Part shown: positions 33,647 to 42,012 of the stretch, piece after piece
How positions within the stretch are numbered: the first letter of the stretch is position 1
Layout of the letters: the number at the start of each line of letters is the position of its first letter
Assembly: GCA_000720995.1 (NCBI GenBank)
Contig: JOEL01000024.1
Location: forward strand, 1-64,000
Reading direction: 5' to 3'
DNA length: 64,000 nucleotides
Origin: Streptomyces celluloflavus
GTDB lineage: Bacteria > Actinomycetota > Actinomycetes > Streptomycetales > Streptomycetaceae
Made by a program: the position numbers and the translations under genes
The notes under the pieces: generated by a model
The model's input: only the letters and a program-made list of their open reading frames with translations
Databases searched by the model: none
What the model was told of the DNA's origin: nothing

Positions 33647-34809
33647 GGAGACTCCTTGGCGGGTTGCGGGCTGCGGGCGATGTCCTCGGGGGACCGGTTG
33701 ACGAAGTCCACCGACACCGCGTCCGCGCCGATCCGGAAGCGGGAGAAGTGGCCGGTGTCCCAGCGCAGCGCGCGGACTCCGCGGAGTTCCGTGCCCAGTG
33801 CCCGCTCCAGCAGCCAGTGGTGCGGTCCGCCGTGTCCCACCACCAGCACCCGGCGGCCGGGGTGGCGGGCGGCCAGCGTGGTGAAGAACTCCAGGACCCG
33901 GTCGCGGGCCTGTTCGTAGCTCTCCTCGCCGTCGACCGTGCACAGGTCGCTGTTGCCCGTCAGGACCCGGTCGGCCTCCGGTCCGAGGCGCCGCCGCACC
34001 TCGTCCAGGGCGACCCCGGCGAAGGTGTGGAAGACGCGTTCTTGCAGTGCGGCCTCCTCGCGTACTTCGACGCCGAGCGAGGCGGTCGCGAGTGCGGCCG
34101 TTTCCCGGGCGCGCAGGAAGTCCGAGGTGTATACCGCCTCCGGGGCGAAGCGTGCGACGGCCGCCCGTGCGGCTCGCGCCTCGTCCCGTCCGCGGGGGGA
34201 CAGTCCCATGGCGTACGGGTCGGGGTAGGTGTCGCCCGGATAGTCCGGGGCGCCGTGCCGCAGGAACAGTATTTCCACGGCCTCGGTGGCCGGGGGTTCG
34301 GTCTCCGCCTCCTGCGCGGTGAGTTCGAGGAGGTCCAGGACGTCGTCGGCGACCTCCTCGGGCTGCTTGTCGTGGATGCCGAGCAGCAGGCCGGCGGGGC
34401 GGAACTGCCGGTGCAGTTCGCGGACGCGGTCCTCGTCCATGCGGGCCAGCGGATCGCGGGCGTTGTTGCGGTCCAGCAGATCGGTCAGCGTGCCGTCCAG
34501 CGTGATCGTCACCAGGCGCATTCCCTTGCGCCGGAAGCGCAGCTCCTGGGCGGCCAGGAAGTCGACGTCCTCGAAGACTCCGTCGATCACGGGGGTGAAG
34601 CCGCTGTCCAGGTAGGACAGGGCGAGGTCGAGGCAGCCCAGTTCGGATGCCACGAGGGTGAAGTCGCTGAAGTCCCGGGGCCGGGCCATGTACCGGACGG
34701 AGTCGTTGGAGATCCGGACGGCCGGGACCAGGGAGTCCCGCAGCAGGGCGGCGGTGGTGGTCTTGCCGGAGCCCGGCAGACCGCGCAGCAGCAGCGCGAT
34801 GCGGTTCAT
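33643..34809 (-). CDS. P-loop kinase fused to histidine phosphatase
   Basis: A 388-residue two-domain protein. Residues 1-165 are a zeta/polynucleotide-kinase-like P-loop domain, with Walker A GLPGSGKTT (10-18), NDSVRYM, VIDGVFED (Walker-B region) and a lid-type arginine segment. Residues 175-375 are a phosphoglycerate-mutase-type histidine phosphatase, with catalytic RHG (184-186), SDFLRARETA and the second histidine in VGHGG (324-328). The layout parallels PFK-2/FBPase-2, in which one chain makes and removes a phosphoester. I infer transient phosphorylation of a pathway intermediate, or self-protective phosphorylation that is later removed, but no substrate is indicated. The start at 34809 has AAAGG about 10 nt upstream. 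It overlaps the next gene by 4 nt. Confidence 0.82.
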   Translation of the reverse strand: MNRIALLLRGLPGSGKTTTAALLRDSLVPAVRISNDSVRYMARPRDFSDFTLVASELGCLDLALSYLDSGFTPVIDGVFEDVDFLAAQELRFRRKGMRLVTITLDGTLTDLLDRNNARDPLARMDEDRVRELHRQFRPAGLLLGIHDKQPEEVADDVLDLLELTAQEAETEPPATEAVEILFLRHGAPDYPGDTYPDPYAMGLSPRGRDEARAARAAVARFAPEAVYTSDFLRARETAALATASLGVEVREEAALQERVFHTFAGVALDEVRRRLGPEADRVLTGNSDLCTVDGEESYEQARDRVLEFFTTLAARHPGRRVLVVGHGGPHHWLLERALGTELRGVRALRWDTGHFSRFRIGADAVSVDFVNRSPEDIARSPQPAKESP

Positions 34810-34816
34810 GGGGTGG

Positions 34817-35977
34817 TTACCTTTCCTGTACCAAATGGTGTCGGAGCGCCACGACGGTCTCGGCCACCCGGGAGACGGCTGCGTCCGTCAGGTATTTCGA
34901 GGTCGGCACGCTGAGGATCCTGGGCGCCAGCGCCGCTGCCTTCTCGGGCCGTGGATGTGCCTCACTCGACAGCACGCGCCGGAACAGTCCGTGTTCAGGG
35001 TAGGTCTTCTTCCAGACCACACGGGCGAGGACACCGCGGGCCGCGAGCCCGGTGCAGAACTCCGCGGCGTCGCCGGCGCTACGAGCCACGAACAGGGTGT
35101 GGGATGCCGCGTCCCCTTCCGGGTGTGAGCTGTCCAAGGCCGGGGTGTCGGCGCCGAGTTGTTCGCGCAGCCGGGTGCGCCGGTCCCGCTGCCGGGCCAG
35201 CGTCTGTTCCAGTGTCAGGGCCTGGTCCATCACCAGGGAAGCCTGGAGTTCGGTCATCCGGAGGTTGTCGCCGACGAGCGCCCGTTCGTCGTCCCAGTCG
35301 GGCAGTCCGCCGTCGTGGCGGACGGCGCCCAAATCCGCCATCCGGTAGACCCGCTCGACGAGTTCGGCACCGCCGGCGACCAGCCCGCCCTCACCGGAGG
35401 AGATCTGCTTGGACTGCTGGAAGCTGGTGACGGCGACATCGGCGAGCTCACCGGCCCGGCCGTCCGCCGACGCGGCGCCGAGCGCCTGGCAGACGTCCTC
35501 GATCAGCGGGACACCCAGCCGGTCGCAGAGCTCCCGCAGCCGCCCCGCGGGGACCGCGTGTCCCTGCACATGAACGATCAGCACCGCGGCGACGGGCCCA
35601 TCGGGCGATTCCAGCGCCGCCGTGTCGGGGGTGAGGGCGGTGTCCATGTCCAAGGGGACGGGTACGGCGCCCACCGCGGAGACGGCCATCGCGCAGGCGA
35701 TGAAGGAATAGGCGCTGACCAGGACGCGGTCACCGGGGCCGATCCCCAGGGCGCTCAGCGCCAGGCGCAGTCCGACGGTGCCGTTGGCCACCGCCGTGGC
35801 GGCCTCCTTGCGGAAATACCCGGCGAAGTGGCGTTCGATGAGCGTGTTGGCGGACTCCCGGTCCCCCTCGACGTAGCGGAAGAGCTGGCCGTCGGCGAGG
35901 GTCGTGCGGAAGTGGGTGAGGGACTGCGGATCCTCCCGCGACAGGTCGAAGAACTGATGGGGGTTGAGCACCGTCAT
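34817..35977 (-). CDS. DegT/DnrJ/EryC1-family sugar aminotransferase
   Basis: A 386-residue fold-type I PLP enzyme. ANGTVGLRLALSALGIGPGDRVLVSAYSFIA is the N-terminal cofactor-phosphate region, Asp161 in IEDVCQALG contacts the pyridine nitrogen, and Lys190 in SFQQSKQISSGEGG forms the aldimine. All parts of the family are present, including the C-terminal domain. It should transaminate a ketosugar, or oxidise an amine, in the cluster pathway. It lies 7 nt upstream of the kinase-phosphatase gene and 6 nt after the second DegT gene, and the ATG at 35977 starts the family's usual N-terminus. The keto substrate may come from the dehydrogenase encoded at 39.0-39.8 kb. Confidence 0.88.
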   Translation of the reverse strand: MTVLNPHQFFDLSREDPQSLTHFRTTLADGQLFRYVEGDRESANTLIERHFAGYFRKEAATAVANGTVGLRLALSALGIGPGDRVLVSAYSFIACAMAVSAVGAVPVPLDMDTALTPDTAALESPDGPVAAVLIVHVQGHAVPAGRLRELCDRLGVPLIEDVCQALGAASADGRAGELADVAVTSFQQSKQISSGEGGLVAGGAELVERVYRMADLGAVRHDGGLPDWDDERALVGDNLRMTELQASLVMDQALTLEQTLARQRDRRTRLREQLGADTPALDSSHPEGDAASHTLFVARSAGDAAEFCTGLAARGVLARVVWKKTYPEHGLFRRVLSSEAHPRPEKAAALAPRILSVPTSKYLTDAAVSRVAETVVALRHHLVQER

Positions 35978-35983
35978 GTGCAG

Positions 35984-36910
35984 TCATCCAATCGTGACGA
36001 GAAGGGGTTCCACGGGCCGCCTGCCGCCGGTCATGACGCGCTTCGCACAGCGGTGGAACATCGGCAGCGCGGACGGCGGCTGCGGATGCATCCGCTGTAC
36101 GGGTCCGAGGTCGTCCGCCAGCTGTTCGATGTGGCGGGGGGTGGCGGACGGCGCCGGGTAGAGCGGCAGCCGGGTCCAGCCCGCGCGGGACCCTGGCAGC
36201 AGGCGGGGAAGACGGAAGTGGTGCGCCAGGTCACTGTCGAGGAAGCGGTCAACTGCCGCTCTACGACGGGTGAGTTGACGGTCGGCGCGGGCGATGGCGT
36301 CCGCGAGCAGGGGCAGCAGCGGGGCGGGGAAGCGCGCGGGTGACGGGGGCCGCGGCCGGTGCCGGTCCGTGGTGTCGCCCCGGGCGACGGCACCGGAGAT
36401 CATGTCGGCCGCGCCGAGGAGCGCGCCCCCGGCGCCGAGCGACACCGGTTTGGACGGTCCGAACGAGGTGACGGTGAGGGTCCCGGTGGAGCCGGCCGGC
36501 ACGCCCCGTGTCGTCGACCCCCAGGTCTGGGCCACGTCCTCGATCACCGCCACCCCTGGAGGCAGCGCCTCGGCGATGTCGGCCACATCGCACGGCAACC
36601 CGTACTGGTGCACGGCGATGACCGCGCGGGTCCGTTCGGAGCACGCCAGGGCCACGTCCGCCGGGCGCAGGGTCAGCTCCTCGCCGACGCCGACGAACAC
36701 CGGCACCGCATCGGCGCGGACGACGGCGGCGGCGACGGAGTGGCAGCCGGCGTCGGGCACCACCACCTCGGCGCCCGCGCCCACCTCCAGTACCTCCAGG
36801 GCGACTTCCAGCGCCGCGGCGCCCGAGGCGCAGAACTCCGCGGCGGGCCGGCCGAGACGGTGCAGCAGGTCCTGGACGGCGGCGTCCACACGAGGGTCAG
36901 CCGAAGGCAT
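35984..36910 (-). CDS. Short DegT-family PLP protein
   Basis: A 308-residue member of the same fold as its neighbour but some 60-80 residues shorter than usual. ASGAAALEVALEVLEVGAGAEVVVPDAGCHSVA, Asp125 in VIEDVAQTWGS and Lys154 in SFGPSKPVSLGAGG are all present, so cofactor binding looks intact. The reduction lies in the C-terminal domain, which carries substrate-specificity residues and the dimer partner loop. It may act alone on another keto group or pair with the adjacent full-length DegT protein as a heterodimer. Its start overlaps the end of the preceding GNAT gene by 14 nt. Confidence 0.75.
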   Translation of the reverse strand: MPSADPRVDAAVQDLLHRLGRPAAEFCASGAAALEVALEVLEVGAGAEVVVPDAGCHSVAAAVVRADAVPVFVGVGEELTLRPADVALACSERTRAVIAVHQYGLPCDVADIAEALPPGVAVIEDVAQTWGSTTRGVPAGSTGTLTVTSFGPSKPVSLGAGGALLGAADMISGAVARGDTTDRHRPRPPSPARFPAPLLPLLADAIARADRQLTRRRAAVDRFLDSDLAHHFRLPRLLPGSRAGWTRLPLYPAPSATPRHIEQLADDLGPVQRMHPQPPSALPMFHRCAKRVMTGGRRPVEPLLVTIG

Positions 36911-38015
36911 GCCGCAGCCCCTTCCCCGCCTGGTGGGCGCGGGTCACCCGGGCGTCCAGCGCCGCGCGCTCCCGTGCTCGGAGCGCTCCCGGTTCCGCCG
37001 CGCCGCACCACACGTCCGCCCGCGGCACGCGCTCGCTGTAGAGCAGGTTCTTCAGCGTGTCGGGGCTGCCGTGCAGGTCCACCGTGCGCACACCGCGGCC
37101 CGCCCACTCCTGCCGCAGTCCCTCCGTCAGCAGGTGGAGACCGGGCGAGTAGCGTCGGTAGGTCTCGTCATAGGACCATTTCAGGCTCGTCAGCCGGTCG
37201 TTCACCCGGGCGTCCAGCCGGAAGGCCACGGGCCGCTCGCCGTCGAAGAGGATCGCGGCCGTGACCTCGCCCGTGCCGACCAGCCGGCCGTAGAGCGCGT
37301 CCTGTCCGCCGCGCAGCCGCATGCTCTGTCCGTGCTCGGCCTTCCACGAATGGTCGTCGACCGCGAGGACGTGCGCGAAGGCGTGCGCACCGGACTGCCC
37401 CGGCCGGACCGTCAGGCCGTCGCGCTCTACCAGGAGTCGTTTGCGGCGGAGTTGGGAGGTGCCGCGTTCCAGGGCACGCCCCCACAGGTCGGCGCCGTCG
37501 CGGGACCAGTCGATCAGGGAGTTGGGCGGTCGTCGCCAGGTCGTGCACCCGGCTCGGGCGCACGCCCCGGCGTGGGCGGCGTCCACGAGGGGGAGGTAGA
37601 CCGACGCTCCGGTGGCCCGGCGGACGGACGTCACGAGGTGTGCCAGTCGCTCGGCGTGGCCGTGCTCGGTCAGTACGGGCTCGTCGCCACCGACCGCCGT
37701 GAGGACTTCCCCCTCCCGAGTGAAGGCGACGATGCCGAGGGGAGCGAGGGCGACCACCACGCGTTGCCCGGCGGCGCGTACCGCGCGGGCGTACCCCGGG
37801 GACTGCTGCAGCCGCGTGCCGTACCGCCGGTACGCGGTCGCCCACGCGTCCTCCTGGGCTCGGGTGAGGGTGTCGAGGTCGACGAGCCTCAGGTCGTGGA
37901 CCGGTCCGGGTTCCGGTGCGCTGCGGCCGGCCGGGCGCCGGTGCGGCGCCGCGAGGTCCGCGGTCGGCGGGCCGGCGTCGAGGCCGGGTTCGGCGGGAGG
38001 GCCGGTGGCGGTCAT
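36897..38015 (-). CDS. GNAT-fold acyltransferase, CelD/BcsL (BioF2)-like
   Basis: A 372-residue protein. After a Pro/Ala-rich leader of about 45 residues come two GNAT-like halves. The second has the CelD/BcsL-type core (AILFDGERPVAFRLDARVNDRLTSLKWSYDETYRRYSPGLHLLTEGL, about 260-310, and VRTVDLHGSPDTLKNLLYSE). Such enzymes transfer acyl or aminoacyl groups to amino sugars or polysaccharides. In this cluster it could acylate the amino group introduced by a DegT enzyme. The ATG at 38015 overlaps the stop of the preceding FemAB-like gene by 4 nt (ATGA). I cannot tell an acyl-CoA donor from an aminoacyl-tRNA donor. Confidence 0.72.
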   Translation of the reverse strand: MTATGPPAEPGLDAGPPTADLAAPHRRPAGRSAPEPGPVHDLRLVDLDTLTRAQEDAWATAYRRYGTRLQQSPGYARAVRAAGQRVVVALAPLGIVAFTREGEVLTAVGGDEPVLTEHGHAERLAHLVTSVRRATGASVYLPLVDAAHAGACARAGCTTWRRPPNSLIDWSRDGADLWGRALERGTSQLRRKRLLVERDGLTVRPGQSGAHAFAHVLAVDDHSWKAEHGQSMRLRGGQDALYGRLVGTGEVTAAILFDGERPVAFRLDARVNDRLTSLKWSYDETYRRYSPGLHLLTEGLRQEWAGRGVRTVDLHGSPDTLKNLLYSERVPRADVWCGAAEPGALRARERAALDARVTRAHQAGKGLRHAFG

Positions 38016-38923
38016 CCGAACTCCCCCGCCCCCGGGCCCGGTTCGTCCGACCGGAGCCACCGTAGTTGCGGATAGGCACGGGCACGGGCGCCGAACCCGG
38101 TCATGAACCGGTCGACGCCGGGCAGCACACTGCCTTCGAAGTCGAAGACGTCGGTCCCGGGCTGCCGCCGTGCCCAGGCGATCGCCTCGTCCACCAGCAG
38201 GCTCGGTACCCCGCGCGCGCCCGTGCGGTCGAACCAGGAGTGCATCAGGACCGCGGCGCCGTCGCAAAGCAGCACGAACACCTGGCCCCGGCAGACCCCG
38301 TCGGGGTCCGTCGCGGCGAGGCACAACGCCGGTTCCGCACGCCCGATGCGCAGTCCGGATGCGCGCCGCGCGGCCACGGCGGCGGCCGGCTGGCCGACCA
38401 CCGCGCGGGAGAAGTCGAACGTGTCGAGCGGGGCGCTGCGCACGGTGTGCTGCCGGGCCGCGACCCGGATGTGGTTCCGGGCGGTGGCCACGTACCCGTT
38501 ACGGGGATCGAGGCCGTCGCGCAACGTCAGTGTGCGGGTGTGCCGGCAGAGCAGCTCGGCGCCCGCTTCGGACAGGGCGGCCACCTCGCCGAAGCGCGGA
38601 TCCATCGGGATCTCCGCCGACGCCACGCGGGCCATGAGCGCTTCGGTCATCGAGAGGACGGCGCGGTGGCGGTCCACGGGGTGCAGCCCCGGGTCGACCC
38701 ACGGTGAGGCGTAGGGCAGGAGGCGGAAGGGACGGCGGGCGGCCGTTCCGCCGCCGTCCAGGGGGACCGCCCAGACGCCGGCGGTGCGGCCGCCGCGGGT
38801 CCGGCACACGAGGTTGAGGGTCTTGCCGTAGAGCTCGGCCGCCGTCGGTGAGTTCCACACCTGCACGGGCAGGCCGGCGGCGGCCTTGGCGAGCTCGTCG
38901 GGGGAAACGGTGTCACTGTGCAT
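38012..38923 (-). CDS. FemAB-like GNAT transferase
   Basis: A 303-residue protein. The C-terminal GNAT half carries GQVFVLLCDGAAVLMHSW, GVPSLLVDEAIAWARRQ and TDVFDFEGSVLPGVDRFMTGFGA, the DFEGS-x3-G-x4-F pattern seen in FemAB-like transferases. The N-terminal half begins with SPTAAELYGKTLNLVCRTRGGR. Family members add amino acids or acyl groups to cell-wall precursors, and homologues in natural-product clusters form peptide bonds. Its 4-nt overlap with the second GNAT-type gene suggests two successive acyl or aminoacyl additions. The ATG at 38923 is the only sensible start; upstream codons belong to the intergenic region. Confidence 0.72.
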   Translation of the reverse strand: MHSDTVSPDELAKAAAGLPVQVWNSPTAAELYGKTLNLVCRTRGGRTAGVWAVPLDGGGTAARRPFRLLPYASPWVDPGLHPVDRHRAVLSMTEALMARVASAEIPMDPRFGEVAALSEAGAELLCRHTRTLTLRDGLDPRNGYVATARNHIRVAARQHTVRSAPLDTFDFSRAVVGQPAAAVAARRASGLRIGRAEPALCLAATDPDGVCRGQVFVLLCDGAAVLMHSWFDRTGARGVPSLLVDEAIAWARRQPGTDVFDFEGSVLPGVDRFMTGFGARARAYPQLRWLRSDEPGPGAGEFG

Positions 38924-38978
38924 GGGGCCCCTTCCGGACGGGCGGGGCCGGCCGGCCCGGCGCCCTGCGAGACGTGGC

Positions 38979-39788
38979 CTACATCGCGTCGAGCAGTGCG
39001 AAGGTCTCCTGGAGGCTGGTGGGGACCTGGCCGCCGGTGGCCGCCATTTCCCGGGCCATCCGCAGTTCGGACGTCGTCCGGTCGCGTACGACGGGCGGTG
39101 CGCCCTGCCCGGTGATGATGGCCTCGTCGAGGTCCGAGTAGTGCGCGAGTGCCCAACTGGAGCCGGTCGAGGCGGCCAGTGCACCGCGCAGGACATCGGG
39201 GTCGACGCCGAGTGCCCGTCCGGTGCCGAGCGCTTGGAGCGCGGCGTGCCGGTTGCTGTAGAGGAGCCAGTTGTTGCAGAGCTTCACGGTCATCCCGGCG
39301 CCGGTCGGTCCGGCGTGTACCACGTTGTCGGCGTAGCGTTCCAGGACCGGCCGCACGGCGGTGAGTTCCTCCGTGGTACCGCCGACGAACAGGGACAGCG
39401 AGCCGTCGCGGACCAGGCCGTCCCGGCGGCTGAGGGCGGCGTCCAGCAGGGTGTGCCCCTGCTGCCGTACTCCGTCGGCCAGTTCCCGGACGGTCTGCGG
39501 GGTGAGGGTGGTGTGCAGCACCACGTGGGAGCCGGGGGGCGCGGCGGCGCAGAGCCCGTCGGCGCCGAAGAGCAGGGCGCGTACGTCGTCCGGGCGCTTC
39601 ACTACGACGAGGTGGATAGCGGCGGCGCGGGCGGCTTCCGCGGCCGTCGCGCAGCGGTGGAAGTTGTCCGCTGCCGTCGGCACGTCGGCCACGGGGTCGT
39701 ACGCGTGCACTTCGGCTCCGCGCGTCACCAGGCAGGACGCGATGTCCGCCCCCATTTCCCCGAGCCCGTACAAGGCGAGGTTGGCCAC
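38979..39788 (-). CDS. NAD(P)-dependent beta-hydroxyacid dehydrogenase-like oxidoreductase
   Basis: A 269-residue protein of the 6-phosphogluconate/3-hydroxyisobutyrate dehydrogenase group. GLGEMG (9-13) is the Rossmann dinucleotide loop, and DAALSRRDGLVRDGSLSLFVGG corresponds to the substrate loop, though the usual S-G-G is altered. GAGMTVKLCNN (163-173) contains the catalytic Lys169. The family oxidises a hydroxyl next to or beta to a carboxylate, so a uronic-acid substrate would fit the cluster. The GTG at 39788 has AAAGGA 8 nt upstream. It lies between the exporter and FemAB-like genes with gaps of 74 and 55 nt. Confidence 0.85.
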   Translation of the reverse strand: MANLALYGLGEMGADIASCLVTRGAEVHAYDPVADVPTAADNFHRCATAAEAARAAAIHLVVVKRPDDVRALLFGADGLCAAAPPGSHVVLHTTLTPQTVRELADGVRQQGHTLLDAALSRRDGLVRDGSLSLFVGGTTEELTAVRPVLERYADNVVHAGPTGAGMTVKLCNNWLLYSNRHAALQALGTGRALGVDPDVLRGALAASTGSSWALAHYSDLDEAIITGQGAPPVVRDRTTSELRMAREMAATGGQVPTSLQETFALLDAM

Positions 39789-39862
39789 GTCGTGGTTCCT
39801 TTCATGAGTTCCATCGGGTATCGGCGGCCGGTCCGGGGAGCGGAACCGGAGGCAGCGAGATC

Positions 39863-41170
39863 TCAAACGGGGGCTTCGACGTGCGGCGAGCGGACCCCGG
39901 CCCGGGTTCTGGCCAGCACCAGCACCAGTCCCGATCCCAGTCCGAGCGTCATGATGATGCCGAGGTAGACCGTCCCTACGGACAAACAGGTCAGCAGTCC
40001 GGCGACCAGGAGCGATCCGACCAGTTGCGACGGGCCCTGCACCGCGCCGAAGACGGCGAACGCCTGCGCCGAGCCGGCCGGGCGCCAGCGGTCCTGGACT
40101 TCGCTCTGCAGCGCCGCGTCGCCCCCGCTGAGCAGGCCCACCACGGTGTAGAGGCAGATCGCCCGGACCGGATGTGCGGCATTCAGACCGAACACGGTCT
40201 GGACGCAGAATCCGGCGAGGACGATGTGCGGTACCCAGGACCTGGTCCACCGCCCCAACGTGCCGCCGGAGACGAGCACTCCGCTGATCATCGCCGCGAG
40301 GGCGAAGCAGGCATTCGCCGTACCGGCGATCCAGGACCTGTCGGCGGCACCGCCGGTCAGCAGCGGAACGAACATGCTGAAGCCGAGGGTGTGACTGAGT
40401 TCCATGAGGAGCAGCGAGGCGGTGAACAGCCCCAAGCGCCGCGGCGAGAACACCTCCCGCCACACGCCGGCGGTTCCGTCCGGTTCCACCGGCCCGGCGG
40501 CAACGGTCCGCCACGCGACCGCGGACTTGCGAAAGGACGCCCGGTTGATCACCACGAACACCACGAGCTGAAGCACGAGGCCGACCAGGTACGACAGCGC
40601 GCACAGCCCCAGAGATGCCTGGAAACCGATCGACGAAGCCAGCACTCCGCCGAGCGCCCAGCCGATCACCACGGATGCCTGGGCGGCGACGGCCAGCATC
40701 GCGTTCAGCCACGTCAGCTGTTCCAGGCCGGTGGTCTGGCCGGCGACCCAGCCGCGCATGGCGGGGAGGTAGAAGGCGCCGAAGCCGGCGAAGAGGAACA
40801 TGCCGACGTAGATCTGCCACGCCTGTAGCCCCCCGGCGCGCACCAGCAGCCAGAGCGTCACGGTCACGGCGAACGCTCCGGCGTCCGACGACAGCATCAC
40901 CCAGCGGTGGTCGACGAGTTGGTTGACGATCCGGACCGCCCGGACCAGCAGCAGTGCGGGCAGCGCACCGGCCGCCACGACCAGGGGCGCGCTCGCGGCC
41001 GAACCCGTCACCCGCAGCGCGAGAAGGGAAAGCAACAGCAGCAGCAGTGCGGAGGTGCTCTGGCTCTGGAAGGTCGACACGATTACCGTGCCGACTTCCC
41101 GCCTTTCGACCGCGCCGAACCCTTGCCAAATCTCTGATCGGGTACGGGTTTGCACCGACGCCTGCCCCAT
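39863..41170 (-). CDS. MFS exporter of the biosynthetic cluster
   Basis: A 435-residue protein with about twelve membrane helices and a short cytoplasmic N-terminus (RTRSEIWQGF). The pattern, with RAVRIVNQLVDHRW between helices 2 and 3 and WTRSWVPH between 8 and 9, is that of the MFS_3/enterobactin-exporter-like group. It is the first gene of the minus-strand cluster and the obvious export and self-protection candidate; no other resistance gene is apparent. The ATG at 41170 has GGGAGG 8 nt upstream. Two upstream in-frame starts lack ribosome sites. Confidence 0.85.
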   Translation of the reverse strand: MGQASVQTRTRSEIWQGFGAVERREVGTVIVSTFQSQSTSALLLLLLSLLALRVTGSAASAPLVVAAGALPALLLVRAVRIVNQLVDHRWVMLSSDAGAFAVTVTLWLLVRAGGLQAWQIYVGMFLFAGFGAFYLPAMRGWVAGQTTGLEQLTWLNAMLAVAAQASVVIGWALGGVLASSIGFQASLGLCALSYLVGLVLQLVVFVVINRASFRKSAVAWRTVAAGPVEPDGTAGVWREVFSPRRLGLFTASLLLMELSHTLGFSMFVPLLTGGAADRSWIAGTANACFALAAMISGVLVSGGTLGRWTRSWVPHIVLAGFCVQTVFGLNAAHPVRAICLYTVVGLLSGGDAALQSEVQDRWRPAGSAQAFAVFGAVQGPSQLVGSLLVAGLLTCLSVGTVYLGIIMTLGLGSGLVLVLARTRAGVRSPHVEAPV

Positions 41171-42012
41171 TCGCCTCACCTCCCGAATTTCGCATTTCTT
41201 TTCGAATCGCACCGCGGCCTCTAACGGGTCAAGCAGCCCGCGACGACATCACTTCTTCGACCCCTGCCGGGAGAGTTTCTCCGGGCGGCGATTCCCGGAA
41301 ACCCAAGCACGATTACTCGGACATGGTCAACCAAATCCGTTCCGTACCTTGGGCTTTGGCCAGAAGGCCGCCGCCTGCTCCTCGCCGGGAATATCACCGG
41401 GAACAATGCCCCGAACCCATACCCGGATAACCCTCCGAGCTCCTCCCCACTCGACAAAACAGCGATCGGAGTACCGCGAGCAACGCCTGTATGACACCGT
41501 CATGACGCCGCATCGGGAACACGATCCCCGGGACTTCCTTTTCCTGAACGCCACCTCTCGTTCACATCCGGACGACCAGAACAGGTCAGCGCGACAACCC
41601 ACACACCCATCCATGGCGGTTATTCATACATTCACAAGAAGAGCGAAAGTATCGCGCCTTCCCGAAAGGCAAGAAAATATCGGCATCGTCGCCTCGCTCC
41701 CTTGGCGCGGCCCGGCACGGGGGCTCGGAGCTGCCCTCCGCCGCCGGGAAAGAGGCCCCATCGCTGGCCGATTTCCCGCGGCGCACCCCGTAGCCGCAAC
41801 AGGCCAACGGGTAGCGCGGTGACCCGTGGGCAGCCTGTGTGGACCTCTCCCACCGCTATCCGATTCCGTCCGGCGTCGCATCCAGGCGGCACGGGGCTCG
41901 GACAACGCCCTGGGAACCAGCGGGGCCGGACCGTCCCGGCGCCGGCAGTCATACGCCCCACCGAGCCGCCGCTCCCCCGTCGGTCGCCCTACACCACAAG
42001 GAGCCCTGCCGA
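41171..42012. other. Divergent control region of the biosynthetic cluster
   Basis: About 840 bases without a supported gene separate the exporter gene (minus) from the methyltransferase gene (plus). On the minus strand TTGACC at about 41227-41232 could be a -35, but the -10 at 17 bp is poor. Base composition is slightly A/T-richer than the flanks around 41270-41350 and 41600-41690. A plus-strand frame from 41502 (106 codons) has no ribosome site and no family resemblance. Confidence 0.4.

Noticed and set aside
41502-41822. 106-codon plus-strand ORF upstream of the methyltransferase gene
   Set aside because: It has no Shine-Dalgarno, no family resemblance and a composition unlike neighbouring genes. 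I treat it as part of the divergent control region.
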